This document shows, one piece after another, positions 17,594 to 24,643 of a stretch of 64,000 bases of DNA. Where the stretch lies: assembly GCA_004211785.1 (NCBI GenBank), contig SHBX01000004.1, positions 62,001 to 126,000 of the forward strand, in the 5' to 3' direction. Position 1 is the first letter of the stretch, and each line of letters starts with the position of its first letter. The translations under genes and the position numbers were made by a program. The DNA comes from Winogradskyella sp. Its GTDB lineage: Bacteria; Bacteroidota; Bacteroidia; Flavobacteriales; Flavobacteriaceae. The notes beneath the pieces are model-generated. The model had not been told where the DNA came from. It ran no database searches and worked only from the letters and a program-made list of their open reading frames with translations.

Positions 17594-19277
17594 GTAGCTC
17601 AATAGATGAGAATTCTAAATGTAAAACTCTTCGCCTTTTTTGAACTTTAGAAACTGATGACGCATGCAATAAAAGGGGTTTTAATAATTGAACTCCTCCA
17701 GAGTTAACTTCACTTGTAAAAGGAATAGAACTCTGAGAAATTAACTTAATCTCATCATCATTTAAACGTTTTTTATGTGATCCAGGAATTACTTTTAAAG
17801 CCCCATTCTTTATTGTGGTATCATCTAAGTGAATTCGCATCGAAAATGTGTTTTTTGAAATTTCTTCTGGAGGCCTAACACTTATAACTCCCTTTTTATT
17901 TGTCCAAGAACTAAAATTTTCAGTTTCAATTTTTCTAGTGACATTTATTGGTACGTCTTGATGCCAAGTCACGTACCAATTATCCTGAGGAGACTTATCA
18001 AAATAAATTGCTTTAGTTAAAAAAGTATTCTTATCAATAGACTTAATCAGCTTTTTAAAATTTTTATTAAATAAAATCTCTTTTAGCTCAGGCATTTTCT
18101 TAAGCACTTCTCTCATTCCAAAACCTTGTTCATTATGCTCTTTTATATAAAAATCTAGTTTAGATTTTAGTTTTCTAATGTCTCTTTTAGTGTATACATG
18201 GTTCAAAATTCCAAAACCTTTGTATTCTAGCCGGTTAGAAATTGTTCTTAAGCTCTTATCATTAATTTCGGTTTCATAAGAATCAATAGCGTCATATAAA
18301 CGTTCTTTTATATTTCTCTTTAAACGTTCAGGCGCAATCACTTTTATGCCTTCTCCTAACCCTAATATTTCTTTCTCTAATTCAAAATTTAATTGAACAT
18401 CTAAAGAAATAGTAACTCCATAATTATCACGAGACACTTCTTTTTGTGAATGATGAAAAGGTTTCGTTAGCACATATGGTGCTTGTTTGTGTTTGATGTA
18501 AAGTATTACTGTTTCTGATTCTAAAGTTGGGCTTATAGAAACACCAATGGCTTTTTTATAATACAATTCTGAATCAAAATCAGAGTCTTCTAAAAAAGAT
18601 TTACTGCTTTTTTCGACAGAAATAATCCTATCTAAGGCCAAATTCATAATGCCTTCAGATGCTTTTCTTTTTCCAATAACAAACCATCTGTTTCTATATT
18701 CTTTAAGTAAATAAGGATAAAAATCAAATGTATTTTCTTGTCGCGCTTTAAATGACTGATACGTCATTTTAATGGTCTGTTTTTTAAGTATAAATTGATA
18801 TAATTTATCTAAAAACTCTAAGCCTTTAAGATTATCGTTCTTTTCAAAATCAATCAATGGTTTTTCATGCGTTTTTTGAGTATAAACATGGTCTTCTAAT
18901 TTTTGAACCATAGTGCCTAATTCTGAAAAATGTGAAAACCCTTGAAACTGCTTTAAAAAAGATACCGCTTCTGATAACTTGGCTAAGTCTTGATTAGAAA
19001 TTGGGCTGTTAGTGATACTATAATTCTCATACTCATATTTATAAAATTTACGGTCATATACCACAATAGGCGCATTATAACCTAGCTTATCGCTCCGCAT
19101 CATTTGAATGTCTAGTTGTACCGTACGCTTACTTACATCTACATCTTTACCTTCAAACTCATAAAGTGCATCAGAACAGGCTTCAATCAAGTCATTCAAT
19201 GTCCATTTTCTGTAGTTGTTCTGAAGACATTTATCAATGGTTTTATATCTAATTAACGCATTTTTATTAACTGCCAT
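17553..19277 (-). CDS. WYL-type regulator fused to phytanoyl-CoA-dioxygenase-like domain
   Basis: 574 residues in one uninterrupted frame. The N-terminus (about 8-62) is a winged-helix-like DNA-binding region (WTLNDLIEACSDAL, then SKRTVQLDIQMM). Residues about 150-335 look like a WYL domain and its C-terminal extension (FYPYLLKEYRNRWFVIGKR). From about 345 the sequence becomes a PhyH-type Fe(II)/2-oxoglutarate oxygenase: WHQDVP gives HxD (His439, Asp441), then GALKVIPGSHK at 493-502, LLHAS with distal His538, and Arg549/550 for 2-oxoglutarate. WYL domains usually bind a ligand or nucleic acid. Joining a regulator to an oxygenase is unusual; the oxygenase may act as sensor or effector (inference). 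A copy of the 21-bp element shared with the tRNA-like array and rtcB lies just upstream, so autoregulation is plausible. Confidence 0.82.
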   Translation of the reverse strand: MAVNKNALIRYKTIDKCLQNNYRKWTLNDLIEACSDALYEFEGKDVDVSKRTVQLDIQMMRSDKLGYNAPIVVYDRKFYKYEYENYSITNSPISNQDLAKLSEAVSFLKQFQGFSHFSELGTMVQKLEDHVYTQKTHEKPLIDFEKNDNLKGLEFLDKLYQFILKKQTIKMTYQSFKARQENTFDFYPYLLKEYRNRWFVIGKRKASEGIMNLALDRIISVEKSSKSFLEDSDFDSELYYKKAIGVSISPTLESETVILYIKHKQAPYVLTKPFHHSQKEVSRDNYGVTISLDVQLNFELEKEILGLGEGIKVIAPERLKRNIKERLYDAIDSYETEINDKSLRTISNRLEYKGFGILNHVYTKRDIRKLKSKLDFYIKEHNEQGFGMREVLKKMPELKEILFNKNFKKLIKSIDKNTFLTKAIYFDKSPQDNWYVTWHQDVPINVTRKIETENFSSWTNKKGVISVRPPEEISKNTFSMRIHLDDTTIKNGALKVIPGSHKKRLNDDEIKLISQSSIPFTSEVNSGGVQLLKPLLLHASSVSKVQKRRRVLHLEFSSIELPNGLYYAERENLF

Positions 19278-19315
19278 TATGAGAAAATTTTGATTGAATT
19301 TATAATAAATATTTC

Positions 19316-19353
19316 ACTGCGCAAAAAGATTGCGTATTTGTAATTGAGATTTG
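19316..19353 (+). promoter_or_regulatory. Shared 21-bp direct-repeat element, copy A, with -7 motif
   Basis: Two half-sites, CTGCGCAA and TTGCGTA, lie at 19317-19336 separated by AAAGA. A -7-like GAGATTTG begins 13 bases after the TTG of the second half-site. Copy A is identical over 21 bases to copy B at 20990. It sits between the divergent WYL fusion and the unknown 204-residue gene, so it could control both. Confidence 0.7.
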
Positions 19354-19371
19354 CTTCAGATTCAAAAAACA

Positions 19372-19986
19372 ATGAAAGCATTAAAAAATAAAATATATCA
19401 ACTCTTAATTGAAAAAATAACAGTATCCGAATTTGAAAACTGGCTTTACAACTCGGAAGAAATTCTAAGTAAACTAAATAGTAATGCATTCTGTTTTGAT
19501 GTTATCTCAATTGACTATAGGTCTAGCGATTGGCATGAGGAATTGAACAAATTAATCCAAACAAACTTTGAAGATGATTACCTAGAGATTATAAGAATTA
19601 GAAAATGGTGCAGTAAAATTTTAAAATCACAAACTTTTACTGAAATCAATGATGTTTTTGAAATTGTTTACCAGAATTTTGACTTTGACACAGAATATTC
19701 AATATACTGGGAGTTTTATACACTTCGTGACTATTTCGGACTAGTAGAAGATGGAATATGGAAAGTTGGGACTCTTATACAACAAGCCAAACACCACTCT
19801 AACCAAACAATAAAAATAATTGCGAAATATGACGATTTTAAAAGTGTAAAAAAAGCTTTAGAAGGAAACTTAATTCCTTTTAAAAAAGAAACATTAACAG
19901 ATGAATTTTTAGACAAGATTGAAACCAAATCAATTCTAAAACAAACCTTAAAACAAAAAATATTTGCTTTTTTCAAAAAAATATAA
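19372..19986 (+). CDS. Hypothetical protein of the RtcB locus
   Basis: 204 residues from the ATG at 19372; a TTG at 19351 would add 7 residues but overlaps the promoter. I do not recognise the family. It starts with a helical segment (KIYQLLIEKITVSEFENWLYNSEEIL) resembling the N-termini of several small immunity-type or uncharacterised Bacteroidetes proteins. It is acidic, with a basic tail ending FFKKI, and has no signal peptide or membrane helix. It follows the shared promoter element A, which ties it to the array and rtcB. Function not assigned. Confidence 0.65.
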   Translation: MKALKNKIYQLLIEKITVSEFENWLYNSEEILSKLNSNAFCFDVISIDYRSSDWHEELNKLIQTNFEDDYLEIIRIRKWCSKILKSQTFTEINDVFEIVYQNFDFDTEYSIYWEFYTLRDYFGLVEDGIWKVGTLIQQAKHHSNQTIKIIAKYDDFKSVKKALEGNLIPFKKETLTDEFLDKIETKSILKQTLKQKIFAFFKKI

Positions 19987-20033
19987 TACTTCGTATTATG
20001 CGTCTAATTTTTGAGAGAATTAAAAAATAAATT

Positions 20034-20064
20034 TTGAAAAACGAAAAATTAATTTAAATCTTTG
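20034..20064 (+). promoter_or_regulatory. Promoter of the short-ORF unit
   Basis: A -33-like TTG (20034-20036) and a -7-like AATCTTTG (20057-20064) are 20 bases apart. The -7 has AA for TA, as in copies B and C of the shared element. The bases that follow (TTGCAACGCAAT) contain an inverted half-site, ATTGCGT on the other strand. Confidence 0.5.
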
Positions 20065-20078
20065 CAACGCAATTTTTA

Positions 20079-20100
20079 TGCTGAGCGTTGTCGAAGTGCA
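20079..20100 (+). repeat. REP-like repeat (GAGCG..GTCGAAGTGC)
   Basis: CTGAGCGTTGTCGAAGTGC belongs to a dispersed family with copies at about 20342-20388, 21051-21073, 29055-29078 and 29405-29427. Confidence 0.55.
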
Positions 20101-20135
20101 ACCAAAAACAGAAGTTGAATTAAAATTTAAAAACT

Positions 20136-20210
20136 ATGAGTTTATTTATAACATATCAAGACATACCAAAGGCAATACTGCCTATGGTGCCGCTTCGTGA
20201 TTATCGTTAG
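20136..20210 (+). CDS. Possible 24-residue peptide
   Basis: An ATG preceded by an A-rich stretch (AAAAACT) opens a 24-codon frame beginning MSLFITYQDI and ending VPLRDYR. It sits between a plausible promoter at 20034-20064 and a good terminator at 20241-20274, so the region is very likely transcribed. Whether the RNA is translated or works as a small RNA cannot be told; GGCA and TGCC at 20171-20182 form a small hairpin inside it. I do not recognise the peptide. Confidence 0.35.
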   Translation: MSLFITYQDIPKAILPMVPLRDYR

Positions 20211-20240
20211 ATAAACTTTTCAGAATTATAAATGAAAAAC

Positions 20241-20274
20241 CCGAAGCAAATTAAAAACTGTTTCGGATTTTTTG
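20241..20274 (+). terminator. Rho-independent terminator of the short-ORF unit
   Basis: CCGAAGCA (20241-20248) pairs with TGTTTCGG (20259-20266), one G-T pair, 10-nt loop, preceded by AAAAA and followed by ATTTTTTGTTTT. Confidence 0.85.
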
Positions 20275-20341
20275 TTTTCAGTCATTAGCAAGTCTGCTAA
20301 ACATTTCCAAAACAGTAATTACAATAATTGAATGAATATGT

Positions 20342-20388
20342 CACGTTGAGCGTGGTCACTGAGCGAAGTCGAAGTGCAGTCGAAACGT
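20342..20388 (+). repeat. REP-like repeat cluster
   Basis: CACGTTGAGCGTGGTCACTG and CGAAGTCGAAGTGCAGTCG lie in tandem. They are relatives of the repeats at 20079, 21051, 29055 and 29405. They lie 66 bases before the TPR gene and may lie in its leader. Confidence 0.55.
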
Positions 20389-20453
20389 CTTGTCATATAT
20401 CAAACAAAAATTAAACATTTCCTGAGAAATTCAGGATTAAAAACATAAAAACA

Positions 20454-20984
20454 ATGGACACGAATTTGTTAAACAATTACGTGCTTAAAGCGATAGATGC
20501 TTATCCATATGAGTTAGAAGAAACTGTAGAGAATCTAAACTATGCGTTGTCTTACGAAAGTAATAACGCTTACGCCTTATATTTAATGGGGCGTTTGCAA
20601 GCAGAGCAGTTTGGAGATTACGAAAAAGCCAAGCAATTTTATGCTGAAGCTTTAGCTAACAAAATGGATTTTCATAAAGTGTATCAACACTATATTTTGG
20701 TTTTGATATGGAATGAAGATTACGACGAAGCTCAAAAATTAATAGACTTCGCCTTTACTGTAAAAGGGCTTAACAAAGGCGTTGTGTTTTTATATCAAGG
20801 GCAGCTTTTAGAAAATCTTCAAGACTTTAAAGCCGCTTTAAAAGCGTTGAAACAAGCAAAGCTTTTTGGCTACAACGATGGTTTTATCAGTTATATCAAT
20901 TCTGAAATATCCAGAATTAAAAATAAAATCAAGCCAAAAAAAAGGAAAGCCAAGAAGAAAAAAAAGAAGAAAAAGAAAAAATAA
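20454..20984 (+). CDS. TPR protein with polylysine tail
   Basis: 176 residues. Residues about 15-150 form roughly four TPR-like helical pairs (for example NNAYALYLMGRLQAEQFGDY and KGVVFLYQGQLLENLQDF). The last 20 residues are almost all Lys and Arg, encoded by a long purine run. Such a tail would favour binding to RNA or another polyanion. The gene lies between the short-ORF unit and the tRNA-like array in the RtcB locus. The last codons abut element B, 5 bases after the stop. A role in RNA handling is inferred only from the tail and context. Confidence 0.75.
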   Translation: MDTNLLNNYVLKAIDAYPYELEETVENLNYALSYESNNAYALYLMGRLQAEQFGDYEKAKQFYAEALANKMDFHKVYQHYILVLIWNEDYDEAQKLIDFAFTVKGLNKGVVFLYQGQLLENLQDFKAALKALKQAKLFGYNDGFISYINSEISRIKNKIKPKKRKAKKKKKKKKKK

Positions 20985-20989
20985 TTTTT

Positions 20990-21027
20990 ACTGCGCAAAA
21001 AGATTGCGTAATAGTGTAAAATATTTG
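20990..21027 (+). promoter_or_regulatory. Shared 21-bp element, copy B, promoter of tRNA-like array
   Basis: Bases 20990-21010 are identical to copy A: half-sites CTGCGCAA and TTGCGTAA with a 5-base gap. A -7-like AATATTTG starts at 21020, 13 bases after the TTG, exactly as in copies A and C. The predicted transcript begins near 21033 and enters the array. Confidence 0.72.
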
Positions 21028-21050
21028 CATAGTAATTGGCAGTTAACTGT

Positions 21051-21073
21051 CACACTGAGTGTAGTCGAAGTGT
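21051..21073 (+). repeat. REP-like repeat
   Basis: CACACTGAGTGTAGTCGAAG is a member of the dispersed family, placed at the start of the predicted array transcript. Confidence 0.5.
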
Positions 21074-21116
21074 ATTACAAATGTCTAGATTTTGGAATCA
21101 GACTTTTTAAAGTAGC

Positions 21117-21146
21117 GCTCCGTCAGACACAAGAAGCTGACGGAGC
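21117..21146 (+). ncRNA. Perfect 10-bp stem-loop at the head of the array transcript
   Basis: GCTCCGTCAG (21117-21126) and CTGACGGAGC (21137-21146) pair perfectly around ACACAAGAAG. It lacks a following T run (TTAATAAAAG), so it is more likely a structured leader or a processing site than a terminator. Confidence 0.6.
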
Positions 21147-21174
21147 TTAATAAAAGTTCTTTTAAATTTTAAAC

Positions 21175-21314
21175 GGAAGTATTGAGCAATTGGCTGGCTC
21201 TCGAGATTGAAATGCGTTATACGCATTCAACGATTCTCATTTAATTAAATAAAAATTGTTGAGTTAAAATCTCGTTTCATTGAGAACGTGTAGGTTCGAG
21301 TCCTACTACTTCCA
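21175..21314 (+). ncRNA. tRNA-like element 1, class II fold with 56-nt anticodon-loop insertion
   Basis: The acceptor stem GGAAGTA (21175-21181) pairs perfectly with TACTTCC (21307-21313). The D arm is GAGC/GCTC (21184-21187/21197-21200) with loop AATTGGCTG. The anticodon stem is CGAGA (21202-21206) with TCTCG (21270-21274). A variable arm TTTC/GAGA lies at 21275-21285, and the T arm is GTAGG-TTCGAGT-CCTAC (21290-21306), then discriminator A. Between the anticodon-stem strands are 63 bases instead of 7. Removing 21213-21268 leaves loop TTGAAAA (anticodon GAA if read conventionally) in an 84-nt class II tRNA. The first bases of the insert pair with the loop (TTGAA with TTCAA). RtcB, a known tRNA ligase family, is encoded 1.9 kb downstream. 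No CCA is encoded. Confidence 0.6.
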
Positions 21315-21316
21315 CA

Positions 21317-21406
21317 TCAAGCAAGTCTTGTTAGGCGTTTCGGTATAACGCCATTGTATAAATCCTTACCAAACGGTATGAGGTTTTTATGTCCAACTTG
21401 ACTTGA
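21317..21406 (+). ncRNA. Three-way-junction-like fold between tRNA-like elements
   Basis: TCAAGCAAGT (21317-21326) pairs with ACTTGACTTGA (21396-21406) with one bulge. Inside are a hairpin GGCGTT/AACGCC (21334-21339/21347-21352, 7-nt loop TCGGTAT) and a second, TACC/GGTA (21367-21370/21375-21378), extended by CCT/AGG. The arrangement resembles a tRNA-like branch fold but lacks a canonical T loop. Confidence 0.4.
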
Positions 21407-21475
21407 AGGCTTTGATTATTAGCCAAATAAATAATCTCACTCTATGTGTCATGGGTTCGACTCCCATTTTCTTCA
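21405..21475 (+). ncRNA. tRNA-like element 2, incomplete
   Basis: A canonical T arm is present: ATGGG-TTCGACT-CCCAT (21451-21467), followed by TTTCTTC and A. The 5' side GAAG (21405-21408) can pair with CTTC only over four bases. GATTATT and AATAATC (21414-21420/21430-21436) form an anticodon-like arm with a 9-nt loop, and CAC/GTG a short variable arm. No D arm is seen. It is either a degenerate tRNA or a specialised mimic. Confidence 0.45.
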
Positions 21476-21478
21476 AAA

Positions 21479-21541
21479 GGGGAAATAGCTCAGTTGGTTA
21501 GAGCAATAGAAATTCAATTAAGAAGGTTCGACTCCTTCCCA
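21479..21541 (+). ncRNA. tRNA-like element 3, anticodon arm collapsed
   Basis: The 5' half is fully tRNA-like: TA at positions 8-9, then D arm GCTC-AGTTGGTTA-GAGC (21488-21504). A T loop follows after only 17 bases (GAAGG-TTCGACT-CCTTC, 21522-21538), so a real anticodon arm is missing. The acceptor can pair only as GGGAA (21480-21484) with TTCCC (21536-21540), which competes with the T stem. Confidence 0.45.
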
Positions 21542-21547
21542 CAAAAC

Positions 21548-21637
21548 GTGGTGGCAGAACGGTAATGCACTGTATTATAACTACAGCAATTGATAAAGAA
21601 GGGCAACTTTAAAAATGCCCACCAGAAGTGCGCCACA
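21548..21637 (+). ncRNA. tRNA-like element 4 with intact anticodon arm
   Basis: GTGGTG (21548-21553) pairs with CGCCAC (21631-21636, one T-G pair) as acceptor. The D arm is GCA-GAACGGTAA-TGC (21554-21568). The anticodon arm is perfect, CTGTA-TTATAAC-TACAG (21570-21586), and would read anticodon ATA. The T arm is replaced by GGGCA/TGCCC with a 10-nt loop (21601-21620) that lacks the TTCGANT sequence. Confidence 0.45.
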
Positions 21638-21692
21638 CTTAACATGGCAATAAAACGTTGCAAAAGGCGACTGGTCAATACAAATTGTTGTT

Positions 21693-21739
21693 GCGGCAGT
21701 CTAGAAAACACCTTGAAATACAATAGCATTTCGAGCCGC
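21693..21739 (+). ncRNA. Possible fifth array element
   Basis: GCGGC (21693-21697) and GCCGC (21735-21739) enclose a hairpin TTGAAAT/ATTTCGA placed like a T arm next to an acceptor stem. There is no D or anticodon arm. It is the weakest member of the array. Confidence 0.25.
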
Positions 21740-21796
21740 TTTAAATGTTCTTTTAAAGATTAATTTTTCAGTATCTCTGTTTGAAAAATTTCAAAC
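21739..21796 (+). repeat. Two A/T-rich hairpins after the array
   Basis: CTTTAAA/TTTAAAG near 21739-21758, followed by ATTAATTTTT, could end the array transcript. GTTTGAAA/TTTCAAAC (21779-21796) follows with a two-base loop. Confidence 0.4.
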
Positions 21797-21906
21797 TAAA
21801 ATTGATTAATCATCTGCAAAACAATTTTTAAAACACTTTAAATCCATCGTATTTCCGTAGTTGAAAAGATGGTTGTCTTTTGCTTTGTTTTACTATAGAA
21901 TAGTCA

Positions 21907-21973
21907 TTTCAGAATACTGAAACTCTATTATAAATGTTTAATCGTTCTGACTAAAAAAAGAAAACATCAGAAC
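21907..21973 (+). promoter_or_regulatory. Stem-loops in the slipin leader
   Basis: TTTCAG-AATA-CTGAAA (21907-21922) and GTTCTGA/TCAGAAC (21944-21950/21967-21973, 16-nt purine-rich loop) lie just before the slipin ATG at 21990. They are likely 5'-UTR structures; their role is unknown. Confidence 0.4.
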
Positions 21974-21989
21974 ACAAAAATTAGAAATC

Positions 21990-23090
21990 ATGAAGAGAGT
22001 AAGAATTCATGCAGGAAACGTAGGTTTAGTTTTTAAAAATGGTAATTACAAATGTGTAATTACTCAAGGTTCACATTGGTTAAGCTTTAACGAACGTGTC
22101 ATAAACTATAGCTTAACCGCAGCATTTAATGCGCCTAAAGCTTTGGATATCTTACTAAAAGACCAAGCTTTAGCAAATATGTTACATGTCGTAGACATTG
22201 CCGATAACCAGATTGTTTTGGTATACAGCAATGGTAACTTTAAGCATGTGTTGCATGCTGGTCGTCACGCGTACTGGAACGGATTAATGGAGTACAAATT
22301 TATTACGGTAAATTTTAATGATATTAATATCCCAGACACAATTGACAAAGCTTTATATAACAACGCCGCTTTAAGAGGATACATTAGAACCTTTGAGGTT
22401 GCCGCTTACGAAAAAGCAGTATTGATTGTAGATGATACCTTTGATAAAATCTTAGAACATGGCACATACCATTTCTGGAGAAATAACCAAACTATCAAAA
22501 TTGCAAAAGCAGATTTACGCCAGTTGCAATTAGAAGTCGCTGGTCAAGAATTATTGACTAAGGATAAAGCTACAGTTCGTATTAACTTTTACGCACAATA
22601 CAAGGTTACAGATATTGAAACTGCGTTAATGCATAACAAAGATTACGAAAAGCAATTGTACACAAGCTTGCAGTTAGCATTAAGAGCTTTTGTTGGTGGT
22701 TTTACTTTAGACGAATTGTTAGAGCAAAAAGACCAAATTGCCAAAGCAGTTTTAGATGCTGTAAAGACGCAAGCCAACACATTGGGTGTCGTTGTTTTAC
22801 ATGCAGGAATGCGAGATATTATTTTGCCTGGTGACATGAAAAATATTATGAACCACGTATTAATTGCTCAAAAAACAGCGCAAGCTAATGTTATTACAAG
22901 ACGTGAAGAAACAGCGTCTACACGTAGCTTGTTAAATACAGCAAAATTAATGGAAGACAACGATATGTTGTTTAAATTAAAAGAGATGGAATACGTAGAA
23001 AAGATTGCCGACAAAATTGGCGAAATTACAGTCTCTGGAAACGGAAACGTAATTAAACAATTAAAGGATATTTTCTCGGTGAATAAGTAG
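21990..23090 (+). CDS. Slipin / SPFH (band 7) domain protein
   Basis: 366 residues. The central part (about 125-290) has the SPFH/band-7 pattern, with ELLTKDKATVRINFYAQYKVTDIE, RAFVGGFTLDELLEQKDQI and LGVVVLHAGMRDIILPGDMK. The C-terminus is a helical, probably coiled-coil region (ITRREETASTRSLLNTAKLM). No N-terminal membrane helix is seen, unlike typical slipins, so it may be cytosolic or peripherally membrane bound; two repeat-like segments precede the SPFH part. Slipin genes are known neighbours of rtcB in bacterial RNA-repair loci. It has its own terminator and so is probably not co-transcribed with rtcB. Confidence 0.85.
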   Translation: MKRVRIHAGNVGLVFKNGNYKCVITQGSHWLSFNERVINYSLTAAFNAPKALDILLKDQALANMLHVVDIADNQIVLVYSNGNFKHVLHAGRHAYWNGLMEYKFITVNFNDINIPDTIDKALYNNAALRGYIRTFEVAAYEKAVLIVDDTFDKILEHGTYHFWRNNQTIKIAKADLRQLQLEVAGQELLTKDKATVRINFYAQYKVTDIETALMHNKDYEKQLYTSLQLALRAFVGGFTLDELLEQKDQIAKAVLDAVKTQANTLGVVVLHAGMRDIILPGDMKNIMNHVLIAQKTAQANVITRREETASTRSLLNTAKLMEDNDMLFKLKEMEYVEKIADKIGEITVSGNGNVIKQLKDIFSVNK

Positions 23091-23095
23091 AAGCT

Positions 23096-23125
23096 ACCTG
23101 CGGGTAATATTATCCGCAGGTTTTT
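23096..23125 (+). terminator. Rho-independent terminator after slipin
   Basis: ACCTGCGG (23096-23103) pairs with CCGCAGGT (23114-23121), then TTTT. It separates slipin from the rtcB promoter. Confidence 0.92.
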
Positions 23126-23137
23126 ATAAGATATTTT

Positions 23138-23175
23138 ATTGCGCAAAAACATTGCGTAATACACTACAATATTTG
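23138..23175 (+). promoter_or_regulatory. Shared 21-bp element, copy C, promoter of rtcB
   Basis: Half-sites TTGCGCAA (23139-23146) and TTGCGTAA (23152-23159) match copies A and B at 19 of 21 bases. A -7-like AATATTTG (23168-23175) follows with the same 13-base gap. TTGCGCAA is itself a palindrome. The ATG of rtcB is 22 bases beyond. Confidence 0.75.
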
Positions 23176-23191
23176 TGGTGTAAAAAATTAG

Positions 23192-24598
<1,407 letters not shown>

Positions 24599-24609
24599 GT
24601 CTAGATTTT

Positions 24610-24643
24610 AAAAGCAAATTGACTTTAGGTTGATTTGCTTTTT
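24610..24643. terminator. Bidirectional terminator between rtcB and MMPL gene
   Basis: AAAAGCAAAT (24610-24619) pairs with ATTTGCTTTT (24633-24642). T runs on both strands suit the convergent genes. Confidence 0.75.

Larger units (their letters stand above)
19987..20453. other. Intergenic stretch with small transcription unit and REP-like repeats
   Basis: This 467-base gap has no long gene. It holds a promoter-like pair at 20034/20057, a 24-codon ORF at 20136-20210, a terminator at 20241-20274, and two REP-like repeats at about 20079-20100 and 20342-20388. No further structure stands out before the TPR gene. Confidence 0.6.
20985..21989. other. 1-kb non-coding region with tRNA-like array and hairpins
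   Basis: There is no credible protein gene between the TPR and slipin genes. In order it contains element B with a promoter, a REP-like repeat, a 10-bp stem-loop, a run of tRNA-like sequences (about 21175-21740), and several perfect small hairpins at 21740-21973 leading to slipin. The array may be a transcript of its own or a long leader of slipin. Confidence 0.75.

Noticed and set aside
19316-19336. Shared element as a sigma-54 promoter (rtcB is sigma-54 dependent in E. coli)
   Set aside because: A sigma-54 site needs GG, 10 bases, GC. The half-sites here have TGCGC and TTGCG with a 13-base period and no GG, and a separate -7 motif follows at fixed distance.
20866-21150. 94-residue frame overlapping the end of the TPR gene and the start of the array transcript
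   Set aside because: It runs out of frame through the purine run of the TPR gene, the promoter element, a REP-like repeat and a hairpin. It has no start signal and no recognisable protein.
21175-21314. tRNA-like element 1 as a tRNA with a group I intron
   Set aside because: The insertion is only 56-63 bases, far too short for a group I intron, and the conserved core is absent.
21514-21729. 71-residue minus-strand frame inside the tRNA-like array
   Set aside because: It is antisense to structured RNA elements and has a random-looking hydrophobic composition; it is more likely chance.
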